64,000 bases of DNA from Arthrobacter sp. Alg241-R88 (lineage in GTDB: Bacteria > Actinomycetota > Actinomycetes > Actinomycetales > Micrococcaceae). Positions 27,896-37,245 of this stretch are shown in pieces. The stretch lies in assembly GCF_900537115.1 (NCBI RefSeq), contig NZ_UNRG01000003.1:124001-188000 (forward strand). The letters run 5' to 3'. The position numbers and the translations under genes were made by a program. Under the pieces are notes generated by a model. It saw only the letters and a list, made by a program, of their open reading frames with translations. It did not search any database and had not been told where the DNA came from. The stretch's first letter is position 1. The number at the start of each line of letters is the position of its first letter.

Positions 27896-28307
27896 ACCTG
27901 CGCCGGTACACCGGATCGAGGGTTTCCGGGGCAACACCCAGCATTTCAGCCGTATGCTCCACCACCACGTCATGGACCAGGTCCTGGAGTTCCTCGACGC
28001 TCCCGCACGCCTGCTCAACCACGCGCCGGTAGACGGTAATCATCGGCCCGTCCTCGCCGGTGGCAGGGGTGTAGGAACCCATCGGGGGAGTGGCTGCATT
28101 CGCCGCCAACTGCTCCAGGTCCGGCGGGATTTCGTCGACGCCAAAGCGGACGCCATCCAGGGTCTTGCCCCAGATGTCGTGCAGCCGTTGCGCGGAGTCC
28201 AGCACCATGTCATCAAAGCGGTCCGACCGTGTGCGGTAACCAGGATGGGTGGGGAGCATCACTTCACCCCGAAGACCCCGCCCGTGACGGTTTCGGCGGC
28301 GCATCAT
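27891..28307 (-). CDS. Metallopeptidase-family (zincin-like) protein with altered active-site motif
   Basis: 138 residues of the small zincin-like metallopeptidase family found in the whiB2 region (as Rv3259). The core GRGLRGEVMLPTHPGYRTRSDRFDDMVLDSAQRLHDIW and FGVDEIPPD matches the family. Where the superfamily has HExxH, this protein reads EHTAE within HDVVVEHTAEMLGVAPETLDP, so catalysis is doubtful or uses a different ligand order. A basic RRRNRHGR start may bind nucleic acid or membrane. ATG 28307 (or 28304) is chosen because similarity starts there; no good ribosome site is seen, and the frame is open to 28403. It is divergent from DUF3499. Confidence 0.8.
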   Translation of the reverse strand: MMRRRNRHGRGLRGEVMLPTHPGYRTRSDRFDDMVLDSAQRLHDIWGKTLDGVRFGVDEIPPDLEQLAANAATPPMGSYTPATGEDGPMITVYRRVVEQACGSVEELQDLVHDVVVEHTAEMLGVAPETLDPVYRRRY

Positions 28308-28522
28308 AAAGCTTTTGCCCGGGGACGCCGTGCGCTGGTCCATGCGGGTATCCGGCTCAGCCAACCGGACCGTAAAGCCTGATTCATGGTTCGATGACTG
28401 CATACATTGACTGTAAACCCGGGCGAGGATTTACGCGACACATGGCCCGCCCACCTGAGGGCGCGTCGACCCGGGGCAACAATGCAGGGTTTTGCAGCCT
28501 GCACGGAGTAGTCTGTGATGTC

Positions 28523-28912
28523 GTGGGAGCTATCCGTCAGTGTTCAAGATCTGCGTGCCGCCAGTCAGCGGTAGCTACCCTGACGTACGTCTACGCGGAT
28601 TCCACCGCGGTCCTTGGGCCGCTGGCCACCTACGCCGAGCCCCACTGTTACGATCTGTGCGAGCAGCACGCCGATTCCCTCACGGTCCCGCGGGGCTGGG
28701 AGGTTCTGCGCCTGGCCATGCCCTCCACTCCGCAGCAACCGGGACCGGATGACCTCCTGGCCCTGGCCAATGCGGTCCGCGATGCCGCTGCCCTGCCTGT
28801 CCAGACCCAGCCGACGTCCGGCAAACGCGGCCCCCATTCGGCACTGGAAGCACCGGCCGGGGCGGAAGGCACCCGCAGGGGCCACCTCCGCGTACTGCGG
28901 GAACCGTCCTGA
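28523..28912 (+). CDS. DUF3499 family protein
   Basis: 129-residue actinobacterial protein. The diagnostic N-terminal block is CSRSACRQSAVATLTYVYADSTAVLGPLATYAEPHCYDLCEQHA, which has four cysteines and a histidine that look like a zinc site (C-x4-C ... C-x3-C). The C-terminal half is Pro/Ala-rich and probably disordered. Function is unknown; the family always lies near whiB2 and phosphomannomutase genes. The start GTG 28523 (MGAIRQCSRS) matches the usual N-terminus, although the nearest GGAG (28504-28507) is 15 nt away; the frame is open to 28394. It is followed 77 bp later by the Trm112 gene. Confidence 0.86.
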   Translation: MGAIRQCSRSACRQSAVATLTYVYADSTAVLGPLATYAEPHCYDLCEQHADSLTVPRGWEVLRLAMPSTPQQPGPDDLLALANAVRDAAALPVQTQPTSGKRGPHSALEAPAGAEGTRRGHLRVLREPS

Positions 28913-28989
28913 CGGGCATCTGGCGGTAGGCTGGAAGCTGCAATTCCGTCCGCTACCGGCGCCAGCGCGCCCGCCAGGGAGCATGAGTA

Positions 28990-29220
28990 ATGCCAAAGAT
29001 CAGTCCTGAACTCCTGTCCATCCTGCGTTGCCCCGTGACAGGGGCGTCCCTGATCCAGGACGGCGAGGAACTTGTTGCAGCCGTTGCGGACGAATCCGGA
29101 GTGAAGCCCCGCTACGCCATCGAGGACGGCATCCCCCTCCTTCTTCCGCCCGAACTGCTGGCAGCAGCGACTGCGGCGGGTTCAGACCAGCACGACCCAG
29201 CCGCCGGCACACCCGCTTAG
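28990..29220 (+). CDS. Trm112 family protein (UPF0434)
   Basis: 76 residues. Small zinc-ribbon-like protein: [21 protein letters not shown] at the start, then [14 protein letters not shown], the hallmark of the YcaR/Trm112 family. Only one cysteine of the usual set is kept (LRCPVTG), as in many bacterial members. In eukaryotes and archaea Trm112 activates methyltransferases; in actinobacteria it may act on a partner methyltransferase. It sits between DUF3499 and ahcY, which recycles the S-adenosylhomocysteine that methyltransferases release, so a methylation link is reasonable inference. Confidence 0.88.
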   Translation: MPKISPELLSILRCPVTGASLIQDGEELVAAVADESGVKPRYAIEDGIPLLLPPELLAAATAAGSDQHDPAAGTPA

Positions 29221-29321
29221 CCCTCCGACAGAACCACACCACAGGCATCCACGCCGCGGCTCCCGGGCCGGGCGCCGCAAGCAGGACCCGGCCACCGCCG
29301 GGCAGAGTAAAGGATTCACCC

Positions 29322-30800
<1,479 letters not shown>

Positions 30801-30810
30801 GAAGTAAAGT

Positions 30811-30835
30811 GCCCGGGTGCCGAGAGCACCCGGGC
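30811..30835 (+). terminator. ahcY terminator
   Basis: GCCCGGGTGC (30811-30820), loop CGAGA, GCACCCGGGC (30826-30835), then TGTTACTTTCT. The flanking AAGTA/TTACTT extends the stem. Confidence 0.88.
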
Positions 30836-30863
30836 TGTTACTTTCTGCGCCTAGGATCAAAAT

Positions 30864-32102
30864 ATGGAGCCTGAAGTCCAACCCCGCCGTCCGGGTAGAG
30901 TCAAAAAGATTCTTGTGGTGGTCGCTGTCTGCCTCCTCGCCGCCGTGGGCGGCGTCTTCGCTGCAGTGGCGCCGGGAATCGCCCGCGGAGCCATCGAATC
31001 CGAGGCAGGGACCGCGGTCCGGACATCGCCCGGCATCGCTTCGCCGGTCATTGCGCCCGTGAAGTTCGACGCCGCGCCCGCGAACGGTTCCAAGCAGGTG
31101 AACCCGGCCGCCCCGGTGTCCTTGAAGGTGGCCAACGGCACCATCGAACGCGTGACGCTCACCAGCACCGCAGGCGAGACGGTGGAGGGCAGCATCGACG
31201 CCGCGGGGACGGGCTGGACGGCGTCCGGCCCCCTGAAGTTCAACACGGACTACAGCTACACGTACGTGGTGAAGGACGGCGCCGGACGCGAAACCAGCAC
31301 CACGCAGTCCTTCAGCACCGTGTCCAGTTCCCATGAGGCGGACGCCGCCATCTACCCGCTGGACGGCATGAAGGTGGGCGTCGGGCAGCCGCTGCAGGTC
31401 ATCTTTAGTGAACCTGTGGTCAACCGCGAGGCCGTGGAAAAGGCCATCAGCATCACCAGCAGTGCCGGCCAGGTGGGCGCCTTCCATTGGCACAGTGACA
31501 CGATGGTCCGGTACCGGGCGGAGAACTTCTGGGCGGCGAACTCCACCATCACCATGGACATGCAGCTGTTCGGCGTGGACCTGGGCGACGGCCAGATTGC
31601 CAACTTCAACAAAAAGGTGAACGTTTCCATCGGCGATAAGAAGGTGGCAGTGGCGGACGCGGCCGCCCATACCTTCACGCTGAACGTCAACGATCAGGTA
31701 GTCAAGACGCTGCCGGTAAGCATGGGGGACAAGCGGTTCCCGTCCGCCCGCGGCTATGGCGTGCTGATGGAAAAAAAGCGCTATGACCACTTCCGGGCCT
31801 CGAGCATCGGGCTGAAACCCGATGATCCGGCCTACTACGGCGACGTTGACGTAGAATACACCATCCGGCTCACCCTCAGCGGAGCCTACATCCACCAGGC
31901 CCTGGAATCCGCCTACCCCTTTATCGGCAACGCCAACGTTTCACACGGCTGCATCGGATTCGCTCCCGACGGCGCCGCCTGGGTCTTTGACAACATGGGC
32001 ACCGGCGACGTTGTCCAGATCGTCAACACCGAGGGCGACTACGCAGCCAACGACGATGGGTTCGGCGACTGGAACATCCCGTGGAGTGAATACGACAATT
32101 AG
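30864..32102 (+). CDS. L,D-transpeptidase with Ig-like domains (YkuD family)
   Basis: 412 residues. N-terminal membrane anchor or signal (KILVVVAVCLLAAVGGVFAAVAPG, about residues 13-36), then one or two bacterial Ig-like domains (VKFDAAPANGSKQVNPAAPVSLKVANG; YPLDGMKVGVGQPLQVIFSEPV). The C-terminal YkuD domain carries the catalytic HxS/T-HGC motif: IHQALESAYPFIGNANVSHGCIGF, the Cys at about residue 372. It forms 3-3 peptidoglycan crosslinks outside the membrane and resists most beta-lactams. The arrangement matches mycobacterial Ldt. ATG 30864, just after the ahcY terminator. It is convergent with the RDD gene, 3 bp apart. Confidence 0.94.
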   Translation: MEPEVQPRRPGRVKKILVVVAVCLLAAVGGVFAAVAPGIARGAIESEAGTAVRTSPGIASPVIAPVKFDAAPANGSKQVNPAAPVSLKVANGTIERVTLTSTAGETVEGSIDAAGTGWTASGPLKFNTDYSYTYVVKDGAGRETSTTQSFSTVSSSHEADAAIYPLDGMKVGVGQPLQVIFSEPVVNREAVEKAISITSSAGQVGAFHWHSDTMVRYRAENFWAANSTITMDMQLFGVDLGDGQIANFNKKVNVSIGDKKVAVADAAAHTFTLNVNDQVVKTLPVSMGDKRFPSARGYGVLMEKKRYDHFRASSIGLKPDDPAYYGDVDVEYTIRLTLSGAYIHQALESAYPFIGNANVSHGCIGFAPDGAAWVFDNMGTGDVVQIVNTEGDYAANDDGFGDWNIPWSEYDN

Positions 32103-32105
32103 CGC

Positions 32106-32924
32106 TTAGCTGCCGAAAGGCAGACGGTGCAGCCGCTCACCCGTCTCAGCGCTCCGCCGTCGTGCCTGCGACAACCTGGCGAGCTCCCTGCTCCGCCGCT
32201 CAGCCACGACGGCGGCAAGGTAGTCGCCGGGACTTGTCCCGGGCGGCGGGGGCGGGGCGACATGGGCGGCGAGCTCAGTGGCGATTGACTCGGCCATGCC
32301 CGCCCTGGACAGGGGCGCCATCCGGCCGGCCTGGCGGATGAACTGGGATGCCCGGCGGGCCGTCGCGTCCGGAATCCGTCCGATGTCGGCAGTCCCGGCC
32401 CACGCCCGCAACCTGGGCGGAACGAGCACCGGCGTGGCCTCTTCAACCGGTACACGGCTGCGGATGGCGTAGGTCCCGGCCATCAGGTCGCCCAGCCGGC
32501 GCGACCTGTCATTGAACAGGGCCACGGCAATGGCAAGCCCGCCAAAGGTCAGGTAGATCTCGAGGAACCCCGTCAGGCCGCGGATGAGGGCGTGCCGGAA
32601 CCGGATGGCGCCGCCGTCATCCCGCACCACCCGCAGGCCCGCTGCGAGCTTGCCCAGCGACAGCCCGCGGGTCAGGGTTTCCACCGCCACCGGAACGATG
32701 ACCAGGCAGAAGACTACGCTCGCAAGCACCAAGGCCCGCAGGGCCGCCTCGTCCAGGTCCTCGCCCGCGGCCGCTACCCCCATCAGGATGACCACCAGCA
32801 AAACGATGCTCAAGGCCATGTCCAGGAGCAGGCCCAGCGCGCGGGCCGCAAACGATGCCGGACGCAACTCCAGGACAACGGCCTCACCGGTGACGATCGA
32901 ACTCACGCTGTTCCTGTTCCTCAC
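32106..32924 (-). CDS. RDD family membrane protein
   Basis: 272 residues. The RDD domain occupies about residues 20-150, with three membrane segments. The Arg- and Asp-bearing motifs are VLELRPASFAARALGLLLDMALSIVLLV, LTRGLSLGKLAAGLRVVRDDGGAIRFRHALIRGL, and ALFNDRSRRLGDLMAGTYAIR. The C-terminal ~120 residues are cytoplasmic, basic and Ala/Arg-rich. Function is unknown; some RDD proteins act in Na+/H+ antiport or osmotic stress. It is divergent from the SpoIIM-like gene, with only 47 bp between starts, a pairing seen across actinobacteria. Confidence 0.9.
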   Translation of the reverse strand: MRNRNSVSSIVTGEAVVLELRPASFAARALGLLLDMALSIVLLVVILMGVAAAGEDLDEAALRALVLASVVFCLVIVPVAVETLTRGLSLGKLAAGLRVVRDDGGAIRFRHALIRGLTGFLEIYLTFGGLAIAVALFNDRSRRLGDLMAGTYAIRSRVPVEEATPVLVPPRLRAWAGTADIGRIPDATARRASQFIRQAGRMAPLSRAGMAESIATELAAHVAPPPPPGTSPGDYLAAVVAERRSRELARLSQARRRSAETGERLHRLPFGS

Positions 32925-32971
32925 GGCTTACGGGACGCTCATAGTCTAGTGGGGGCCGCTAGGCTGGTGCC

Positions 32972-33964
32972 GTGGACATGGACGCGTTCTCCGCCGTCAA
33001 CGCGGACAGATGGTCGCGGCTGCATGAACTTGCCTTCAAGGGCAGGCTCAGCGGGCCGGAAGCAGATGAACTGCTGACGCTGTACCAGTCCACCTCCGCC
33101 CACCTCTCCCTCATCCGCTCCGTGGCTCCGGAAAGCGGACTGTCCGCCTCGCTGTCTGCCACGCTTGCACAGGCGCGAACGCGCTTCACCGGTGCGCGGT
33201 CCAACGTAATGGAGGACCTGGCACGGTTTTTTGTGGTGGCCCTTCCTGCTGCCTTCTACCGGCTCACCTGGCTCACGTTGGCATGCGGGGCAGCCTTTGT
33301 CCTGATCGGCGCGGCCTACGCACTCTGGATCAGCACCTCGCCCGAAGCCCTGCGGGCGGTGGCGTCCGAAGCGGCGGCCCGCCAGTACGTCGAGGAAGAC
33401 TTCATCAACTATTACTCAGCGAATCCTGCCGCGTCCTTCGCCGGCGCGGTCTGGACCAACAACGCCTGGATCAGCGCCCAGGCTGTAGCACTGGGGATCA
33501 CCGGCGTGTGGGTGCCGATGATCCTGTTCAGCAACGCCCAGGGAGTGGGGATAGCCGCCGGCATCTTCGCGGCCGCAGGGAAGTCGGATGTCTTCTACAG
33601 CTACATCCTGCCGCACGGCCTGATGGAACTCACTGCGGTGTTCATCGCCTGCGCCGCCGGCCTCCGGATCTTCTGGGCCATGGTCTCGCCGGGTTCCCGC
33701 TCGCGGGGCCGGGCGGTGGCTGAGGAGGGCCGGTCCCTGATCACCGTAGCCCTGGGCCTGGTCCTGGTGCTGTTTGTCTCCGGGCTGGTGGAAGGGTTCG
33801 TCACACCCAGCGCGCTGCCGGTCTGGGCGAAGATCGGCATCGGGGCCGCGGTGCTGGCAGCCTACTGGCTGTACGTGCTCACCTGCGGACGGCACGCCTA
33901 CCAGGCAGGGGAACGCGGCGACCTCCGCCGGGAAGACGCAGGCTATTCGGAAATCGCTGCCTGA
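32972..33964 (+). CDS. Stage II sporulation protein M (SpoIIM) family membrane protein
   Basis: 330 residues with a soluble N-terminal helical part (MDMDAFSAVNADRWSRLHELAFKGRLSGPEADELLTLYQSTSAHLS) and about six membrane segments. SpoIIM/DUF95 hallmarks are IYYSANPAASFAGAVWTNNAWISAQAVALGITGVWVPMILFSNAQGVG and YILPHGLMELTAVFIACAAGLRI (seen here as YYSANP and LPHGLMELTAVF). In Bacillus, SpoIIM serves the engulfment complex, but Arthrobacter does not sporulate, so the role must differ; partner RDD proteins are common. GTG 32972 starts translation. Confidence 0.92.
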   Translation: MDMDAFSAVNADRWSRLHELAFKGRLSGPEADELLTLYQSTSAHLSLIRSVAPESGLSASLSATLAQARTRFTGARSNVMEDLARFFVVALPAAFYRLTWLTLACGAAFVLIGAAYALWISTSPEALRAVASEAAARQYVEEDFINYYSANPAASFAGAVWTNNAWISAQAVALGITGVWVPMILFSNAQGVGIAAGIFAAAGKSDVFYSYILPHGLMELTAVFIACAAGLRIFWAMVSPGSRSRGRAVAEEGRSLITVALGLVLVLFVSGLVEGFVTPSALPVWAKIGIGAAVLAAYWLYVLTCGRHAYQAGERGDLRREDAGYSEIAA

Positions 33965-34090
33965 ATCGTTGTAATCGATGCGGGGTGGTTCCTCGCCCAG
34001 CCGGAAGCCCGGACGGTAGGCTCGTCAACAGATGAAGCGTGCCGGCGGACCAAGAACCTGGCGCGGAAACCCAACGGAAGTGACGCTGCT

Positions 34091-35323
34091 GTGAAAGACG
34101 AAACTCCTGCCCGCGCCAGGCGCGCCGAGCCGCAGCCGGAACCGGTCCTGGACACATCAGGTGATTCTGACGAGCCGGCGTTTTCGTGGTTGACCCCCGC
34201 AGGCTCAGGCTCCGGGAGTTCTGCCGCGGACCGCTCCGGTGATTCAGACGCGGAAGCGCCGGAGTACCCCTCCGGGGACAGGCAAGGCACGACGCCGGCG
34301 CATTCCGGGACTGCCGGCGCCGGTTCCTCCGTGACAGAAGGCGGCCCGGCCCCGGCCGGTGCCGGCTCTTCCGCGGCGCCTGCGACCGCTGCCATGGCGG
34401 CCCCGGCCCCGGAGGCGCGCCACGCCATCCAGCCGGAGAGCCGGGCCGACCGAAAAGCCTCAGAGTCCGCCGTCGAGGATTCAGGGCCCGCGTCCGGGCA
34501 CGACAGCTCCCCGGTGTTCAAGGAACGGCTGCCCACCTCCGCGCTGCAGGTCCGTCCGCCGGAGGAGGAGGTGGAGCGCCGCAACGCCCAGCGCGAGAGT
34601 GCCGCCAATGCCAAACCGGTGGCGCCGCGGGTGATGCAGGTCCTGCTTGCCCTCTTCTTCCCACTGATCCTGCTCATCCTTGCTGTCCGTGCCGTGACCA
34701 GCCCGCTGTTCCTGTGGGTGGAGTACAACCGTCCGGGATTTCCCGGGGACGGCTACGGGTTCAGCACCGACGACAGGATGACTTACGGCTCCTACGCGGT
34801 TGATTACCTCAGCAACTGGGCCGGCCCACGCTACCTGGGGGACCTGGTGCACCGCGGCGGCGACAAGCTGTTCAAGGATGGCGAAGTCAGCCACATGGCG
34901 GACGTCAAGCTCGTGATCCTCTCCACCTTTGGCGCCGGCGTGCTGCTGATCCTGGTGAGCCTCATCGCCGTCCTCTACCTGCGCAGGCGAAGCACCGGGG
35001 GAGTCCGCAGGGGCCTATTCGCCGGTTCCATCATCACGCTCGTCCTGATCCTGGGCCTCGGCTCCCTGGCCGTGCTGGGCTGGCAGCAGTTCTTTACCGA
35101 GTTCCACCGGATCTTCTTCGCGGACGGATCATGGACATTCAGCCTTGACGACACCCTGATCCGGCTGTTCCCCGGCCAGTTCTGGATCGACGCCGGAATG
35201 GTGATCGCAGGCCTGGTGCTGTTGACTGCGCTCGTCACGTTGATCCTCACCTGGCCAACACGCCGGCGCCGCGGCCTCACCAAGGATGAACCGGCCGCAC
35301 AGCAAGCAGCCCGCCAGGCGTAG
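34091..35323 (+). CDS. TIGR01906 (DUF1461) family integral membrane protein with long disordered N-terminus
   Basis: 410 residues. Residues 1-185 are Pro/Ala/Ser/Glu-rich and likely disordered. The C-terminal part matches the TIGR01906/DUF1461 membrane family: VMQVLLALFFPLILLILAVRAVTSPLFLWVEYNRPGFPGDGYGF, SYAVDYLSN and DGEVSHMADVK before the second span, then FHRIFFADGSWTFSLDDTLIRLFPGQFW between the third and fourth spans. The HMxDVK and FHxxFF motifs are family constants. Function is unknown. The start is GTG 34091, with GGAAG at 34077-34081. It is convergent with the acyl-CoA ligase gene. Confidence 0.85.
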   Translation: MKDETPARARRAEPQPEPVLDTSGDSDEPAFSWLTPAGSGSGSSAADRSGDSDAEAPEYPSGDRQGTTPAHSGTAGAGSSVTEGGPAPAGAGSSAAPATAAMAAPAPEARHAIQPESRADRKASESAVEDSGPASGHDSSPVFKERLPTSALQVRPPEEEVERRNAQRESAANAKPVAPRVMQVLLALFFPLILLILAVRAVTSPLFLWVEYNRPGFPGDGYGFSTDDRMTYGSYAVDYLSNWAGPRYLGDLVHRGGDKLFKDGEVSHMADVKLVILSTFGAGVLLILVSLIAVLYLRRRSTGGVRRGLFAGSIITLVLILGLGSLAVLGWQQFFTEFHRIFFADGSWTFSLDDTLIRLFPGQFWIDAGMVIAGLVLLTALVTLILTWPTRRRRGLTKDEPAAQQAARQA

Positions 35324-35351
35324 CCGGACAGCCAGCCGGTCAGGCAGCCGA

Positions 35352-37181
35352 TCAAGCGTATAGCCTGGCGATTTCGGTTTCGTAGTCATGCACGACGGCG
35401 GAACGCTTCAGCTTGAGGGAAGGCGTCAGGTGACCTGACTCCACCGTGAACTGGGCATCCAGCACGGTGAACTTGCGGATGGACTCTGCCTTGGACACCA
35501 ATTGGTTCGCGTGATCCACCGCCTCCTGAATTGCTGCCGCCACCTGCGCGTCCTTGACAGCGTCCTGCATGGCAAGGGCGGGCAGCCCCTGCTCGGACCG
35601 CCAGTTGTCCAGGCCTTCCGGGTCCAGGGTTACGAGCGCCGAGACAAAAGGCTTTCCGTCGCCCACCACCACGGCGTGGGCCACTAACTGATGAGCACGG
35701 ATCCTTTCCTCCAATGGCCCGGGCGCTATGTTCTTGCCGCCGGCGGTGACGAGCAGGTCCTTTTTCCGCCCTGTGATGGTCAGGAATCCCTGGGGGTCAA
35801 GCTCACCGAGGTCGCCGGTGCGGAAGAAGCCGTCCACGAAGGCCTCAGCGTTCGCCGCCTGGTTGGCGTGATAACCCCGGAAGACGCCGATGCCCTTGAC
35901 CAGTATCTCGCCGTCGTCGGCTACGCGGACAGTGGTGCCGGGGATGGGGATGCCCACGGATCCCACCCGCGTGAGAGAGGGCGTATTGGCAGTGCACGGT
36001 GCGGTGGTCTCAGTCAGGCCGTACCCCTCGAGGACAGGAATCCCGGCGCCACGGAAGAAATGCGCGTCCTCCGGCGCAAGGGCACTGGCGCCTGACACGG
36101 TGTACCCCACATGGCCGCCGAAGGCCTGGCGAAGCCGGGGATAAAGCAGCCTGTCGAAGATTCCGTGGCGGATCCGGCAGAGCAGACCGGGGCCGCTGCC
36201 CCCGCCCCGGCTGCGCCTGTCTTCCTCCTGCGAGTACTCAATGGCTGTTGCCGACGCGGCGTTGAAAAGCCGCGCCTTGCCCGCCACTGTTGCCTTGTGC
36301 GCTGCGGTGGCGCGGACCTTTTCGAAAATCCGCGGAACCACCAGCAGGAACGTGGGCCGGAAAGTGGCCAGGTCCTCCAGGAGCTGGGCCGGCCCCGGTG
36401 TGTGCCCCAGGGTGGCGCCGGCGGTGAGGCAGACCACCTGAACCGCCCGGGCCAGGACGTGGGCGAGCGGCAGGAACATCAGGGTGCGCGCCTGGTCCTG
36501 CAGCAGCAGTTCCGGGAGGAACGCGACGATGTTCTTTGCCACCAGGGCGAAGTTGCCGTGGGTGATTTCGCAGCCTTTGGGGTTGCCGGTGGTTCCGGAG
36601 GTATAAACCAGGGACGCCACGTCATCCAGCCCTGCCCGGCTCCGGTGCCGTTCCAGCTCGGCATCGGTGACACCCGTGCCGGCGGCGGCCAGGCTCGCGA
36701 GATCGGGGGCTTCGCCGTCGAAATCCATCCGGACCACGTTGACGAGCCGGTCCCGGAGCAGCGCGGAACCGGCAAGGACATCCGTCACAAGCCGCACCTT
36801 GGCACGGTCCTCGGCGAAGACACGCCGCACTCCGGCGTCGTGGAGAATCCACTCTACCTGGCTGGGGGAGGACGTCTCATAAATGGGAACGGTCACGCCG
36901 CCGGCAAACCAGATGGCGAAATCAACCAGCGTCCATTCGTAGGAGGTGGCGGACATAACGGCAACCGTGTCGCCCGGCTCGAGTCCGCCGGCGATGAGGC
37001 CCTTGGCAAGGGCGTTGACAGCCTGCAGGAATTTTTGCGCCGTGACGTCCATCCAGCCGTTCGGCCCCTTGCGCCGGTAGAGGGCATGGGTCGGATTGGC
37101 GGCCTGTTGCTCCAGCAGCAGGTCCGTGACGTTACTGGCGGCATCAAGCTCAACCAGCAGTTCGGTGCTCGCTTCTCTCAC
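35352..37181 (-). CDS. AMP-dependent long-chain acyl-CoA synthetase
   Basis: 609 residues. Activates a long-chain fatty acid as acyl-AMP, then as acyl-CoA. The ANL-family P-loop reads SLVYTSGTTGNPKGCEITHGN (about residues 185-205). The VLEGYGLTETTAPCTANTP motif, ILVKGIGVFRGYHANQ, FFRTGDLGELDPQGFLTITGRKKDLLVTAGGKNIAPGPLE (hinge and catalytic Lys region), and the final SLKLKRSAVVHDYETEI support FadD15/AMP-binding type enzymes. The GTG start at 37181 has GGAG six bases upstream on the minus strand; the longer open frame to 37535 overlaps the PMT gene on the same strand and is not credible. The stop is 28 bp from the end of TIGR01906. Confidence 0.94.
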   Translation of the reverse strand: MREASTELLVELDAASNVTDLLLEQQAANPTHALYRRKGPNGWMDVTAQKFLQAVNALAKGLIAGGLEPGDTVAVMSATSYEWTLVDFAIWFAGGVTVPIYETSSPSQVEWILHDAGVRRVFAEDRAKVRLVTDVLAGSALLRDRLVNVVRMDFDGEAPDLASLAAAGTGVTDAELERHRSRAGLDDVASLVYTSGTTGNPKGCEITHGNFALVAKNIVAFLPELLLQDQARTLMFLPLAHVLARAVQVVCLTAGATLGHTPGPAQLLEDLATFRPTFLLVVPRIFEKVRATAAHKATVAGKARLFNAASATAIEYSQEEDRRSRGGGSGPGLLCRIRHGIFDRLLYPRLRQAFGGHVGYTVSGASALAPEDAHFFRGAGIPVLEGYGLTETTAPCTANTPSLTRVGSVGIPIPGTTVRVADDGEILVKGIGVFRGYHANQAANAEAFVDGFFRTGDLGELDPQGFLTITGRKKDLLVTAGGKNIAPGPLEERIRAHQLVAHAVVVGDGKPFVSALVTLDPEGLDNWRSEQGLPALAMQDAVKDAQVAAAIQEAVDHANQLVSKAESIRKFTVLDAQFTVESGHLTPSLKLKRSAVVHDYETEIARLYA

Positions 37182-37245
37182 TGGGGTCTCCGTTCCGCTG
37201 CCATGCCGCGGCAGCGGCTCGTCGGGGGTCTCCTGCCATCCTGCC

